Below are positions 7,683 through 17,167 of a stretch of 64,000 bases of DNA, one piece after another (position 1 is the first letter of the stretch; every line of letters begins with the position of its first letter). The stretch is taken from positions 590,756 through 654,755 of the forward strand of contig CAKSMF010000001.1 of NCBI GenBank assembly GCA_934474025.1, given 5' to 3'. The notes under the pieces were generated by a model that did no database searches, was not told the DNA's origin, and saw only the letters and a program-made list of their open reading frames with translations. Made by a program: the position numbers and the translations under genes. The stretch is from an uncultured Ruminococcus sp. (lineage in GTDB: Bacteria; Bacillota; Clostridia; Oscillospirales; Ruminococcaceae).

Positions 7683-9515
7683 TTATACAGAAGTTACAGT
7701 TTCTTTTCCAAGAATTGTCATAAATTCCTCACCTGTAATAGTTTCTTTTTCGAGAAGATAGTGTGCAAGTTCATGAAGTTTAGCTGAATTTTCAGAAAGT
7801 ATTCTGATTGCTTTTTCGTGTGCAGATTTGATAATGTTTTTAACTTCTTCATCAATGCGTGTAGCAGTTTCCGGAGAGCAGGAAAGGGAAGTATCTCCTC
7901 CTAAGTACTGATTATTTACAGTTTCGAGGGCAACCATATCAAATTTATCACTCATACCGTAACAGGTAACCATAGCACGTGCAATTTTTGTAGCTTTTTC
8001 TATGTCATTTGATGCACCGCTTGTGCAGGTATTGAAAATAAGTTCTTCAGCTGAACGTCCGCCGGTAAGTGTTGCAATACGTGCAAGAGCTTCTTCCTTT
8101 GACATAAGGAATTTTTCACCTTCGTCCACCTGCATTGTATAACCTAATGCTCCGGAAGTTCTTGGAATAATGGTTATTTTATGTACAGGTGCGGAATCAC
8201 TTTGCATAGCAGCAACAAGTGCATGACCGATTTCATGATAAGCAATAATTTCTTTTTCTTTCTGTGAAATTACAGCATTTTTACGTTCATATCCTGCAAT
8301 TACAACTTCAACGCTTTCTTCGAGGTCTGCCTGTGAAACAACATTTCTGCCGTTTCTTACAGCGTGTAAAGCACCTTCATTGATAATGTTTGCGAGTTCA
8401 GCACCGGAAGCACCGGCAGTTGCTCTTGCTATGGCGTTATAATCAATATTAGGTTCTGTTTTGACTTTGAGGGCATGAACTTTTAATATAGCTTCTCTGC
8501 CCTGTAAATCTGGAAGTTCAGCAGGAATACGTCTGTCAAAACGTCCTGGACGGAGCAATGCAGGGTCAAGAGATTCCGGACGGTTGGTTGCCGCTAATAT
8601 AACAACACCTTTTTTACCGTCGAATCCGTCCATTTCTGTAAGTAACTGGTTAAGAGTCTGTTCACGTTCGTCATTACCGCCGATATTTCCGTCACGTTTT
8701 TTGCCTATGGTGTCTATTTCATCAATGAATACTATACAAGGAGCTTTTTCGTTAGCCTGTTTGAAAAGGTCACGAACTTTAGCAGCACCCATTCCGACGA
8801 ACATTTCAACAAATTCCGAACCTGATATCGAAAAGAACGGAACATTTGCCTCACCTGCAACCGCTTGTGCAAGTAAAGTTTTACCAGTTCCGGGAGGTCC
8901 CACCAATAAAGCACCTTTCGGAAGATTTGCACCTATTTCGGCGTACTTTTTAGGATTGTGCAGAAAATCAACTATTTCAACGAGAGCTTCTTTAGCTTCG
9001 TCCTGTCCGGCAACGTCAGAAAAAGTTTTACCGGTCTGAGCCTTGACATAAATTTTAGCATTACTTTTTCCGAATGACATTGAATTACCGCCAATGCGTT
9101 TGCTCATGCCTTTCATAAGAACGTTCCATAAAATAATCATGAACACTAATGGCAATACCCATGATACAATAAATTCAAATATAGGATTGACTTCTTGTAT
9201 GCTTCCGGTAAAGTCTATATCGCCTTTTTCGTATAAACGTGAAACAAGGTCAGGGTCTTCAATTCGCACAGTAGAATAAACCTGTTTTCCGCCGTTTTCA
9301 GTTTGAACTTCAAACTTTATGACAGAACTTTCAATATCTACTTTTTTTACTGCACCCTCGTCAATTTTTTTCAGAAAAAAACTATAATTAGTTTCTTTAA
9401 TCTGTGCCTGACTGATTGTTGGAATAACAAACATATTGAACAGCAAAAGCAATACTGTGCAGATAGTTGCGAAAATAGCGAGCTGTTTCCAGCCACTGTT
9501 TTTGTTTTCTTTCAA
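7683..9515 (-). CDS. ftsH: ATP-dependent zinc metalloprotease FtsH
   Basis: 610 residues. Two membrane helices (about 10-30 and 108-130) flank an extracytoplasmic domain. The AAA+ domain has Walker A GPPGTGKT, Walker B CIVFIDEID and the second region of homology NRPESLDPALLRPGRFDR. The peptidase motif reads HEIGH instead of the usual HEAGH; both histidines and the glutamate are kept, so it should be active. The start is TTG with AAGGAG eight bases upstream; no in-frame ATG fits. It degrades misfolded membrane proteins and regulatory substrates at the inner membrane. Its promoter lies at 9538-9566. Confidence 0.95.
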   Translation of the reverse strand: MKENKNSGWKQLAIFATICTVLLLLFNMFVIPTISQAQIKETNYSFFLKKIDEGAVKKVDIESSVIKFEVQTENGGKQVYSTVRIEDPDLVSRLYEKGDIDFTGSIQEVNPIFEFIVSWVLPLVFMIILWNVLMKGMSKRIGGNSMSFGKSNAKIYVKAQTGKTFSDVAGQDEAKEALVEIVDFLHNPKKYAEIGANLPKGALLVGPPGTGKTLLAQAVAGEANVPFFSISGSEFVEMFVGMGAAKVRDLFKQANEKAPCIVFIDEIDTIGKKRDGNIGGNDEREQTLNQLLTEMDGFDGKKGVVILAATNRPESLDPALLRPGRFDRRIPAELPDLQGREAILKVHALKVKTEPNIDYNAIARATAGASGAELANIINEGALHAVRNGRNVVSQADLEESVEVVIAGYERKNAVISQKEKEIIAYHEIGHALVAAMQSDSAPVHKITIIPRTSGALGYTMQVDEGEKFLMSKEEALARIATLTGGRSAEELIFNTCTSGASNDIEKATKIARAMVTCYGMSDKFDMVALETVNNQYLGGDTSLSCSPETATRIDEEVKNIIKSAHEKAIRILSENSAKLHELAHYLLEKETITGEEFMTILGKETVTSV

Positions 9516-9537
9516 AAAATCATCTCCTTACGAAGTG

Positions 9538-9566
9538 ATTATAACACACAATCAGACAAAATACAA
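9538..9566 (-). promoter_or_regulatory. Promoter of ftsH
   Basis: Minus strand TTGTAT, 17 bases, TATAAT; 22 bases from the -10 box to the TTG start, with AAGGAG between them. Confidence 0.7.
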
Positions 9567-9673
9567 CCTTAATTTTGTGATAAAGGTGAAAATTAAATGA
9601 AAAGTACAAAGTTATTTCTTTCAGTTGAATATTATTTGGAACTTTTCCAATCATTCCATATGAGGTGACGAAA

Positions 9674-10276
9674 ATGAAAAAAAATATAATTCTTATTGGC
9701 GGACTGATTCTTTCAGTTATAATTTCAAATATCGGTTCATTTTTCAGTGACGGTATGGCTCTTGATGAATTGCGTGGAAGTGTTTTAAGATTACATATTC
9801 TTGCGGAATCCGACAGCGATTATGACCAGAATCTTAAAATAAAAGTTCGTGATGCACTTCTTGAAAGCGGTATTCTTGACGGTTCTGAAAATCTTGAGCA
9901 AGCTGAAAATACCGCCCGTGAACAATTGACAGAAATAGTCAGAATTTCAGAGGATACATTGCGTGAAAACGGCTGTTATTTGCCGGTAAGTGCAGAAGTT
10001 ACTGAAATGAAATTTGATGAGAGAATTTACGGAGATATAACCATGCCTGCCGGAAATTATGAGGCTTTACGCATAAAAATCGGGAGTGCGTCTGGTCATA
10101 ACTGGTGGTGTGTAATGTATCCTCCATTGTGTGTGCCGGTTGCTTGTGAAGTTGAAGATAATCCGGAAACTGCAAGTGTATTTTTTGATGAAAAAGAACT
10201 TGATATTGTTCACAATCCTCAGAAATATAAAGTTCGTTTTGCTATATGGGATAAACTTAAAAGCATTTTTGATTGA
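9674..10276 (+). CDS. spoIIR: Stage II sporulation protein R
   Basis: 200 residues. An N-terminal signal anchor (5-25) exports the protein. Family motifs include LRLHILAESDSDYDQNLK, the AGNYEALRIKIG segment and NWWCVMYPPLC. SpoIIR is made in the forespore and signals across the septum to the SpoIIGA protease, which activates sigma-E in the mother cell. I chose the ATG at 9674, six bases after GAGGTG; the upstream GTG is part of that ribosome site. With cotJ it indicates a sporulating lineage. It is divergent from ftsH. Confidence 0.92.
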   Translation: MKKNIILIGGLILSVIISNIGSFFSDGMALDELRGSVLRLHILAESDSDYDQNLKIKVRDALLESGILDGSENLEQAENTAREQLTEIVRISEDTLRENGCYLPVSAEVTEMKFDERIYGDITMPAGNYEALRIKIGSASGHNWWCVMYPPLCVPVACEVEDNPETASVFFDEKELDIVHNPQKYKVRFAIWDKLKSIFD

Positions 10277-10311
10277 TTTTTTGTGCATAATCATGTTTTT
10301 TTGATATCTGC

Positions 10312-10340
10312 TTGACAAACAGCAACAAAAATGATATACT
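10312..10340 (+). promoter_or_regulatory. Promoter of infC-rpmI-rplT
   Basis: TTGACA at 10312-10317, a 17-base spacer and TATACT at 10335-10340: near-consensus vegetative promoter. Confidence 0.85.
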
Positions 10341-10349
10341 TAATCAGTA

Positions 10350-10436
10350 AACAAAGCGGAACGTTCAGGTTCTCACCGTCCGGTCTTACTAAAACGGTTA
10401 ATAATTACAGTTGCATATTGGTTGTATGCTGTTTTT
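10350..10436 (+). promoter_or_regulatory. infC/L20-type leader with attenuator hairpin
   Basis: Between the promoter and infC lies about 150 bases of leader. It contains paired ACCG/CGGT elements (10375-10400) and a stem-loop GCATA-TTGGTTG-TATGC followed by TGTTTTTT (10413-10436), which looks like an intrinsic terminator ahead of the genes. This fits the known autogenous control of infC-rpmI-rplT by L20 in Firmicutes. The assignment rests on context; no covariance search was done. Confidence 0.6.
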
Positions 10437-10502
10437 TGTGGTGAGTACGGATATTTCTGCACTCATTTTTTTGTTTCATATTATAGTTGGAGGTGCTTGA
10501 CA

Positions 10503-11021
10503 ATTAGTAAGCAGGAACTGCAAATCAATGAAGAAATCAGAGATAAGGAAGTTCTCGTAATTGGTGCTGATGGTACTAAACTTGGCGTTATGTCGTCAAA
10601 AGAAGCTATGAATACAGCATTTGAACAGGAACTTGACCTTGTTAAAATTGCTCCGCAGGCTACACCGCCTGTATGTCGTATTATGAATTATGGCAAATAC
10701 TGTTTTGAACAAACAAAACGTGAAAAAGAAGCCAAAAAAAATCAGAAAGTCGTTGCGGTTAAGGAAATTAGAATGTTTTCTACTATTGATACCCATGACT
10801 TTGAAACTAAGGTGAATCAGGCTGTTAAGTTCTTACAGGGCGGAGATAAACTCAAGGTTTCTGTACGTTTTCGCAAAAGAGCTATTGCTCACCCACAGCT
10901 CGGTGAAGAACTGCTCGACCGTTTCAAAGAAGCAGTTTCAGCAGTCGGCATCGTTGAAAAGCCAGCTAAAATGGAGGGACGCAGTCTTGTGATGTTTGTT
11001 TCTCCAAAATCATCAAAGTAA
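10503..11021 (+). CDS. infC: Translation initiation factor IF-3, probable AUU start
   Basis: 172 residues. It binds the 30S subunit and proofreads start-codon selection. N-domain begins ISKQELQINEEIRDKEVLVIGADG; the linker and C-domain include VKEIRMFSTIDTHDF and KVSVRFRKRAIAHP. The GGAGG at 10489-10493 is nine bases from ATT at 10503, but only three from an in-frame TTG at 10497, and there is no ATG nearby. An AUU start is known for infC in enteric bacteria, where it allows IF-3 to repress itself. First gene of the classic infC-rpmI-rplT operon. Confidence 0.93.
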   Translation: MSKQELQINEEIRDKEVLVIGADGTKLGVMSSKEAMNTAFEQELDLVKIAPQATPPVCRIMNYGKYCFEQTKREKEAKKNQKVVAVKEIRMFSTIDTHDFETKVNQAVKFLQGGDKLKVSVRFRKRAIAHPQLGEELLDRFKEAVSAVGIVEKPAKMEGRSLVMFVSPKSSK

Positions 11022-11057
11022 GAACTAACCTGTTCTTAATTAAGGAGGATTATTAAA

Positions 11058-11261
11058 ATGGCAAAGGTTAAGGTTAAAACTCATTCAGGCGCTAAAAAGC
11101 GTTTTAAGGTTACAGGAAGCGGTAAGGTTAAGTATCAGCACACTAACAAGAGACACAGACTTACTCAGAAAGACACTAAGCGTAAGAGAATCGCTCGTAA
11201 TGCAGGAGTTGCAGATTGCACTAATGCTCCTACAATCAAAAAGCTCGTTCCTTATCTTTGA
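11058..11261 (+). CDS. rpmI: 50S ribosomal protein L35
   Basis: 67 residues, very basic, starting MAKVKVKTHSGAKKRFKVTG and containing KYQHTNKRHRLTQK, typical of L35 of the large subunit. AAGGAGG ribosome site 8 bases before the ATG. Middle gene of the infC operon. Confidence 0.96.
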   Translation: MAKVKVKTHSGAKKRFKVTGSGKVKYQHTNKRHRLTQKDTKRKRIARNAGVADCTNAPTIKKLVPYL

Positions 11262-11319
11262 TTAATCGGAACAAATCACTACGCTTTTTTACTAAATATT
11301 TTACTGGAGGTACAAGACT

Positions 11320-11673
11320 ATGGCACGTGTTAAAGGTGCAATGATGACTCGTAAGAGAAGAAATAAAACTTTAAAGCTTGCTAAGGGCTATTTTGGTGCA
11401 AAGAGCAAACATTTCAAGATGGCTAAACAGGCTGTTATGAAGTCTGGTAATTATGCTTACATTGGAAGAAAACAGAAGAAGAGACAGTTCAGACAGCTCT
11501 GGATTACAAGAATTTCCGCTGCTGCTAAGCTCAATGGCATGAACTATTCTACTTTTATGAACGGCTGTAAAAAGGCTGGCATTTCTCTTAACAGAAAAAT
11601 GCTTTCCGAAATTGCTATAAATGACGCAGCAGGTTTCACTGCTATTGCCGAAAAAGCAAAGGCTGCTCTTTAA
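11320..11673 (+). CDS. rplT: 50S ribosomal protein L20
   Basis: 117 residues, starting MARVKGAMMTRKRRNKTLKL with RQLWITRISAAAKLNGMNYS in the middle. L20 is needed early in 50S assembly and in Firmicutes commonly represses its own operon by binding the leader; the leader here has a fitting attenuator. ACTGGAGG site upstream of the ATG; a terminator follows at 11686-11716. Confidence 0.96.
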   Translation: MARVKGAMMTRKRRNKTLKLAKGYFGAKSKHFKMAKQAVMKSGNYAYIGRKQKKRQFRQLWITRISAAAKLNGMNYSTFMNGCKKAGISLNRKMLSEIAINDAAGFTAIAEKAKAAL

Positions 11674-11685
11674 TTCCGCTTATGA

Positions 11686-11716
11686 AACACGCTTCTTTTA
11701 TCAGGAGCGTGTTTTT
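11686..11716 (+). terminator. Terminator of infC-rpmI-rplT
   Basis: Stem ACACGCTTC / GGAGCGTGT ending in TTTTT, 13 bases after the rplT stop. Confidence 0.85.
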
Positions 11717-11747
11717 AAATAATATGAAATAGGAGTTGTTTGGACTT

Positions 11748-12527
11748 TTGGAAAATATCATAACATCTAAAGATAACCCCATTATAAAGCTGTATCAGAA
11801 ACTTTCTTCTTCCAAAAAGGAAAGAATTCAGTACGGCTTATTTGTGTTAGAAGGTCTGCGTATAACTGAAGATGCTTTGCGCGAAAGCCATGTATCTAAC
11901 CTTATTTTTACTGAAAACGCTTATAAAAAATATTCTTCACAGTTGTTTCAGGCTGATTTGAAAGATACAAAAACTATTGTTATTTCAAATGAACTTGGAA
12001 AAAAAATCTCATCAACTGATACTACTCAGGGAGTTTTTGCAATATGTAACATACCTGTTCAGAAAATCCCAGTTTTCAGCGATAATTGTAAATATATAGT
12101 GCTTTATGGTTTGCAGGACTGCGGAAATGTAGGAATGATTATCCGTACGGCTGATGCTTTAGGGATTGACGGAATTATTTTATCTGGTTCGTGTGACCTT
12201 TATAGCCCTAAAGTTATCCGTTCAACTATGGGGTCAGTTTTCCGCACAAATATTTTCATTGAAAACGATACAGAAAAACTGTTTTCTTTGTTGAAAAATA
12301 ATAATGTTACTACTTCCGCCGGAGTGATTGACGGTGAAACTTTTGTTACAGAATGCGATTTCTTAGGAAAGCACGCCATATTTATAGGCAATGAGGGTAA
12401 TGGTTTACCTCGTGAAGTTTCGCAAAGATGCGACAGAAGAATTACTATTCCCATGAAAGGAAGTATAAATTCCCTTAACGCCGGAATGGCATCTGGTATT
12501 CTTATGTGGGAAATGAAAAAATATTAA
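11748..12527 (+). CDS. TrmH/SpoU-family RNA 2'-O-methyltransferase
   Basis: About 259 residues. The N-terminal substrate-binding domain is followed by a SPOUT knot domain with motif 1 (YGLQDCGNVGMIIRTADALG), motif 2 (FIGNEGNGLP) and motif 3 (IPMKGSINSLNAGMASGI). It uses S-adenosylmethionine to methylate ribose 2'-OH, probably in rRNA. The start is uncertain: TTG at 11748 lies 12 bases after AGGAG and gives the usual opening near IITSKDNP; TTG at 11736 directly abuts that ribosome site. The exact target nucleotide is not known. In many Firmicutes a paralogue sits after rplT, as here. Confidence 0.88.
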   Translation: MENIITSKDNPIIKLYQKLSSSKKERIQYGLFVLEGLRITEDALRESHVSNLIFTENAYKKYSSQLFQADLKDTKTIVISNELGKKISSTDTTQGVFAICNIPVQKIPVFSDNCKYIVLYGLQDCGNVGMIIRTADALGIDGIILSGSCDLYSPKVIRSTMGSVFRTNIFIENDTEKLFSLLKNNNVTTSAGVIDGETFVTECDFLGKHAIFIGNEGNGLPREVSQRCDRRITIPMKGSINSLNAGMASGILMWEMKKY

Positions 12528-12555
12528 TGCATATTTTTTATGGGGGAGGAAATAT

Positions 12556-13698
12556 GTGAAAAATATCAATTATATTATATGGCTTTCTATGGTGTTTGGA
12601 AATTCCACAGAAACAGTATGGAAAATTCTTAAATCATATAATTCAGCAGATAAGGCATATTATGAAATAGTTTCCGGAATATGTCCGATAAAATTCACTT
12701 ATAATCAGAATAAAAATATAAAAAATATTTCACTTGATAATGCAAATGATATTATTATTTATTGTGATAAAAATAAAATAAAAATAACCTGTTATTTATT
12801 AAGTGATTATCCGAAACAATTCATAAATTTAAGGTATCCGCCGGTTGTTCTCTATTATAGGGGTGATATTTCTTGTGTTAATGGCAAAAATATAACCTGT
12901 GTCGGAACAAGACAGCCAAGCAGATATACTACTGAAATTATTTCAGCAATATGTACACAGCTTGTTGAAAATAATTTTGTAATAGTTAGTGGATTTGCAA
13001 GAGGAGCGGATATAACTTCACATCTTGTTGCGGTTAAGATGAACCGTCCTACTATTTGTGTTCTGGGGTGTGGAATAGATATAGATTATCCGTCCGGTCA
13101 TGCAACTTACAAAGAAAAAATAATTGAAAGCGGAGGGGTACTTATTACGGAATATTCACCTCTTGAAAGATTTGGACGTGGAAATTTTCATAAAAGAAAC
13201 ATACTTCTTGCGTCACTGAGCAGGGCAACAATAGTTTTTGAAGCTAAAAAAACAAGTGGTTCTTTAATTACAGCAAATGAAGCATATAATATGGGAAAAA
13301 AAGTATTATGTATTCCTCCGGCTGACATATTTGACGAACGTTATACCGGAAATATAAATATTCTTCGTAATTTTGCGATACCGCTTTATGGCATGGAAGA
13401 TGTTTTTAAAGTGTATAATGAGAACAATAAAATAAATAATACATATATTAAAAATATACCAAAAGCGGTTTCAGAAATTATACAGCCGGAAAAACCTTTA
13501 AACAAAGCTGTTCCGGAGCATTCATTTACTCCTGTACAGCAGAAAATACTTGACCTTCTTAATAATTGTACATTGCATATGGACGTTATTATAAATAAAA
13601 TTGATATAGACGTTGCTCAGTTGTGTTTAGAAATTATGGAACTTCAGCAAATGGGAGTTATAGAAGAAGTAGCCGGAAACCGTTTCAGAAAATGTTGA
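12556..13698 (+). CDS. dprA: DNA processing protein DprA
   Basis: 380 residues from GTG (GGGGGAGGA six bases upstream). The Rossmann-fold DprA core has VGTRQPSRY, VSGFARGADITSH, CVLGCGIDIDYP and RNILLASLSRATIVFEAK, followed by TSGSLITANEA. A winged-helix C-terminus (about 315-380) completes the protein. DprA loads RecA on incoming single strands during transformation and may also protect plasmid DNA. It begins the long plus-strand housekeeping run and is followed directly by topA, as in many Firmicutes. Confidence 0.94.
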   Translation: MKNINYIIWLSMVFGNSTETVWKILKSYNSADKAYYEIVSGICPIKFTYNQNKNIKNISLDNANDIIIYCDKNKIKITCYLLSDYPKQFINLRYPPVVLYYRGDISCVNGKNITCVGTRQPSRYTTEIISAICTQLVENNFVIVSGFARGADITSHLVAVKMNRPTICVLGCGIDIDYPSGHATYKEKIIESGGVLITEYSPLERFGRGNFHKRNILLASLSRATIVFEAKKTSGSLITANEAYNMGKKVLCIPPADIFDERYTGNINILRNFAIPLYGMEDVFKVYNENNKINNTYIKNIPKAVSEIIQPEKPLNKAVPEHSFTPVQQKILDLLNNCTLHMDVIINKIDIDVAQLCLEIMELQQMGVIEEVAGNRFRKC

Positions 13699-13727
13699 TT
13701 TAAAAATTAGAAAGGGGAAACATTGAA

Positions 13728-15848
13728 ATGCCGGATTTAGTTATAGTTGAATCGCCAGCAAAGGCAAAAACAATAAAAAAATATTTGGGTTCAGGATATG
13801 AAGTAATTGCATCAATGGGGCATGTCCGTGACCTTCCGAAATCAAAAATGGGTGTTGATAAGGAAAACAATTTTGAACCGCAGTATGTTGACATGAAAGG
13901 TAAGGAGGACGTTATAAAAGAACTTCGCAAATATGCTAAAAAATGCGATAAAGTTTATCTTGCAACTGACCCTGACCGTGAGGGTGAAGCGATTTCATGG
14001 CATATTGCACATATGTTAAATCTTGATATGAATGATAACAATCGTGTTGCTTTTACTGAAATCACAAAAACAGGTGTTCAGAATGGTATGAATAATCCTC
14101 ATAAAATCGACAATGACCTTGTAAATGCTCAGCAGGCAAGAAGAATACTTGATAGACTTGTTGGTTATGAACTTAGTCCGTTTCTTTGGAAAAAAGTTAA
14201 AAGAGGACTTTCTGCCGGACGTGTTCAATCTGTAACTGTCAGTCTTATAGTTGACAGAGAAGAAGCTATTAGAAAATTCAAGCCAATGGAATATTGGTCA
14301 ATTGATGCAGTTTTCAAAGCACCGCAATCCGATAAGACTTTTGAAGCTTCTCTTGTATCAGTTGATGGCATGAAAATTGAAGTTCCTGACCAGTCGGGCA
14401 AAAAAAGTCAGAATAAAATGCATATTTCTTCAAAGGCTGATGCAGACGCTATTTTAAAAAGACTTGAAAATGCTGAATACAAAGTTAAATCGGTAAAAAA
14501 ACGTGTCACTAAAAAACAGCCTGCTCCACCGTTTATAACTTCGACTATGCAACAGGAAGCTTCAAAAAAGCTTAATTTCAGTTCAAAGCGTACCATGAAA
14601 ACCGCTCAGGAACTCTATGAGGGTGTTGACATTGAGGGAATAGGTGCAGTAGGTCTTATAACTTACATGAGAACTGATAGTTTAAGAATTTCAGCCGAGG
14701 CTAAAACAGCAGCATCACAGTATATCGATACAGTTTATGGAAGTAATTATCTTCCCGACAAGCCAAGAGAATACAAGTCAGGTAAAAACGCTCAGGACGC
14801 TCATGAAGCTATACGCCCGTCCACTCCTGAACTCACTCCGGCACGTGTGAAAAACAGTCTTACAAGTGACCAGTACAAGCTTTATAAACTTATATGGGAA
14901 CGCTTTATAGCAAGTCAAATGGCTAATGCTCTGCTTGATACAACTTCTGTAGAAACTGAAGCAGATAATTGTATATTCAGGTCATCTGGATATTCAGTTA
15001 AATTTGACGGTTTTATGATTCTTTATACTGAAAGTGATTCTGATGAAAGCGGTAAAAAAGAACTTCCGGTTATAAACAATGATGATATTCTGAATGTTGT
15101 TTCAATCGGCGGAAATCAACATTTTACGCAACCTCCTCCGAGATATACAGAAGCATCACTTATAAAAATGCTTGAAGAAAACGGTATAGGTCGTCCAAGT
15201 ACCTATGCTCCCACAATAACTACAATCATAACACGCCAGTATGTTGAACGTGACGGAAAATCCCTTAAACCTACGGCTTTAGGAGAAGTTACTACTCAAC
15301 TCATGAAAGAGCATTTCAGTAAAATTGTTGATGCAAAGTTTACCGCTGAAATGGAAAGCAATCTTGATGAAATTGAACATGGTAATAAAGATTGGGTTAC
15401 TACCTTGCATGAATTTTACGACGACTTTTCCGAAACTCTTCACAAAGCAGAATCAGCTATGGAGGGAAAGCGTGTTAAAATTCCCGATGAAGAAACGGAT
15501 ATTGTCTGTGAACGTTGTGGACGTAAAATGGTTATAAAATTCGGAAAATACGGAAAATTTCTTGCCTGTCCGGGTTTTCCTGAGTGCGAAAACACTAAAC
15601 AGCTTGTTACAGAAGCCGATGGTAATTGTCCTCGCTGTGGCGGAAAAATGTTATTGAAAAAGTCTAAAAAGGGAAGGAGTTTTTATGGCTGTGAAAAATT
15701 CCCTGATTGTAACTTTATGACATGGAATGTTCCGTCAAAAGAGATATGTCCCGGCTGTGGAAAAACATTGTTTATAAAAGGCGGAAAAAAAGGCAAACTC
15801 GTTTGTGAAAATACTGACTGCGGTTATGAAAGAGAGTTGAAGAAATGA
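13728..15848 (+). CDS. topA: DNA topoisomerase I
   Basis: 706 residues. TOPRIM domain with VIVESPAKAKTIKKYLG and DPDREGEAISWH; active-site tyrosine in GLITYMRTDSLRIS; C-terminus with three zinc-ribbon repeats (CERCG...CPGFPEC; CPRCG...CEKFPDC; CPGCG...CENTDC). It relaxes negative supercoils by a type IA mechanism. AAAGGGG precedes the ATG. The stop overlaps the trmFO start (ATGA), so the two are translationally coupled. Confidence 0.97.
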   Translation: MPDLVIVESPAKAKTIKKYLGSGYEVIASMGHVRDLPKSKMGVDKENNFEPQYVDMKGKEDVIKELRKYAKKCDKVYLATDPDREGEAISWHIAHMLNLDMNDNNRVAFTEITKTGVQNGMNNPHKIDNDLVNAQQARRILDRLVGYELSPFLWKKVKRGLSAGRVQSVTVSLIVDREEAIRKFKPMEYWSIDAVFKAPQSDKTFEASLVSVDGMKIEVPDQSGKKSQNKMHISSKADADAILKRLENAEYKVKSVKKRVTKKQPAPPFITSTMQQEASKKLNFSSKRTMKTAQELYEGVDIEGIGAVGLITYMRTDSLRISAEAKTAASQYIDTVYGSNYLPDKPREYKSGKNAQDAHEAIRPSTPELTPARVKNSLTSDQYKLYKLIWERFIASQMANALLDTTSVETEADNCIFRSSGYSVKFDGFMILYTESDSDESGKKELPVINNDDILNVVSIGGNQHFTQPPPRYTEASLIKMLEENGIGRPSTYAPTITTIITRQYVERDGKSLKPTALGEVTTQLMKEHFSKIVDAKFTAEMESNLDEIEHGNKDWVTTLHEFYDDFSETLHKAESAMEGKRVKIPDEETDIVCERCGRKMVIKFGKYGKFLACPGFPECENTKQLVTEADGNCPRCGGKMLLKKSKKGRSFYGCEKFPDCNFMTWNVPSKEICPGCGKTLFIKGGKKGKLVCENTDCGYERELKK

Positions 15849-17167
15849 CAGTAAATGTAATTGGAGCAGGTCTCGCAGGTTGTGAGGCATCATGGATAAT
15901 TGCACAAAATGGAATAAATGTCCGACTTTATGAAATGAAACCTGAAAAATATTCTCCGGCACATAAATATAGCGGTTTTGCCGAATTGGTGTGTTCAAAT
16001 TCCCTTAAAGCGTCACGCCTTGAATCTGCCGGAGGTCTTCTCAAGCATGAAATGGAAATGTTAGGTTCATTGACAGTGCCGTGTGCAAAGGAAAATTCCG
16101 TTGAAGCCGGCGGAGCATTAGCGGTGGACAGAGAAAAATTTTCCGACAGCATAACTCAAAAAATTAAAAATCACCCTTTTATCGAAGTTATCGGCGGTGA
16201 AGTTACTGAAATTCCAGAAGAAATTACGATAATTTCTACAGGACCTTTGACCGCCGGTAAAATGGCAGAAAATATAAAATCCCTATGCGGTGACGGACTG
16301 AGTTTTTATGACGCTGCTGCCCCCATTGTTACAGCTGAAAGTCTCGATATGAATAAAGTTTTTTATGCATCACGTTACGACAGGGGAGAGGCAGATTATA
16401 TAAACTGTCCGATGAACAAGGAAGAATACCTTGCATTTTATGAATCCCTTATTTCAGCGGAAAAAGTTCAGTTAAAGGACTTTGAAACTCACCCTTTCAG
16501 CGTTTATGAGGGGTGTATGCCTATTGAGGTTTTAGCATCAAGAGGAATTGATACAATGCGTTTCGGACCTCTGAAACCTGTAGGAATTACCGACAAAAGA
16601 ACAGGTAAACGTCCTTATGCGGTAGTGCAATTACGCCGTGAAAATCGTGATGGTACTTTGTTTAATCTGGTAGGATTTCAGACTAACCTTAAATTCGGCG
16701 AACAAAAAAGAGTTTTTTCAATGATAACTGGTCTTGAAAATGCTGAATTTATGCGTTATGGTGTTATGCACAGGAATACTTTTATAAATAGTCCTGAACT
16801 CCTTAATTCTGATTTTTCAATGAGAAAAAATCCCGATATATACTTTGCGGGACAGATAACAGGTGTTGAAGGCTATATGGAATCGGCTGTCAGCGGTCTT
16901 ATTGCAGGAATTTCAGTGGCAAGACGTATAAAAAATCTTGAACCTCTTAAACTTCCGCTTGATACAATGACAGGTGCTTTGTGTGCTTATGTAAGTGACC
17001 CGTATAATTCAGGGAAATTTCAGCCTATGGGTGCAAATATGGGAATACTTCCAGATATAGGCGTTAGAATAAAGGACAAAAAACAAAAGTACGGCGTTTA
17101 TGCAGAACGTGCAATTAATTCGCTTAAATGTGAATTGGAAAGGATTAACTATGAAAATAATAGTTGA
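15845..17167 (+). CDS. trmFO: Methylenetetrahydrofolate-tRNA-(uracil-5-)-methyltransferase TrmFO
   Basis: 440 residues. N-terminal FAD-binding motif VIGAGLAGCEASW, then the TrmFO-specific VCSNSLKASRLESAGGLLKHEM and the C-terminal ITGVEGYMESAVSGLIAG. It forms ribothymidine at tRNA position 54 using methylene-THF and FADH2. Full length. It overlaps topA by four bases and plsX by 17 bases. Confidence 0.96.
   Translation: MTVNVIGAGLAGCEASWIIAQNGINVRLYEMKPEKYSPAHKYSGFAELVCSNSLKASRLESAGGLLKHEMEMLGSLTVPCAKENSVEAGGALAVDREKFSDSITQKIKNHPFIEVIGGEVTEIPEEITIISTGPLTAGKMAENIKSLCGDGLSFYDAAAPIVTAESLDMNKVFYASRYDRGEADYINCPMNKEEYLAFYESLISAEKVQLKDFETHPFSVYEGCMPIEVLASRGIDTMRFGPLKPVGITDKRTGKRPYAVVQLRRENRDGTLFNLVGFQTNLKFGEQKRVFSMITGLENAEFMRYGVMHRNTFINSPELLNSDFSMRKNPDIYFAGQITGVEGYMESAVSGLIAGISVARRIKNLEPLKLPLDTMTGALCAYVSDPYNSGKFQPMGANMGILPDIGVRIKDKKQKYGVYAERAINSLKCELERINYENNS

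Noticed and set aside
7683..9515. HEIGH in FtsH as a possible inactivating change
   Set aside because: Both zinc histidines and the catalytic glutamate are kept; Ala-to-Ile at this position is a conservative variation.
9600..9667. TGAATA upstream of spoIIR as a sigma-F/G type -35 box
   Set aside because: The matching -10 box is poor and would put the transcript start almost on the ribosome site, so it is not called.
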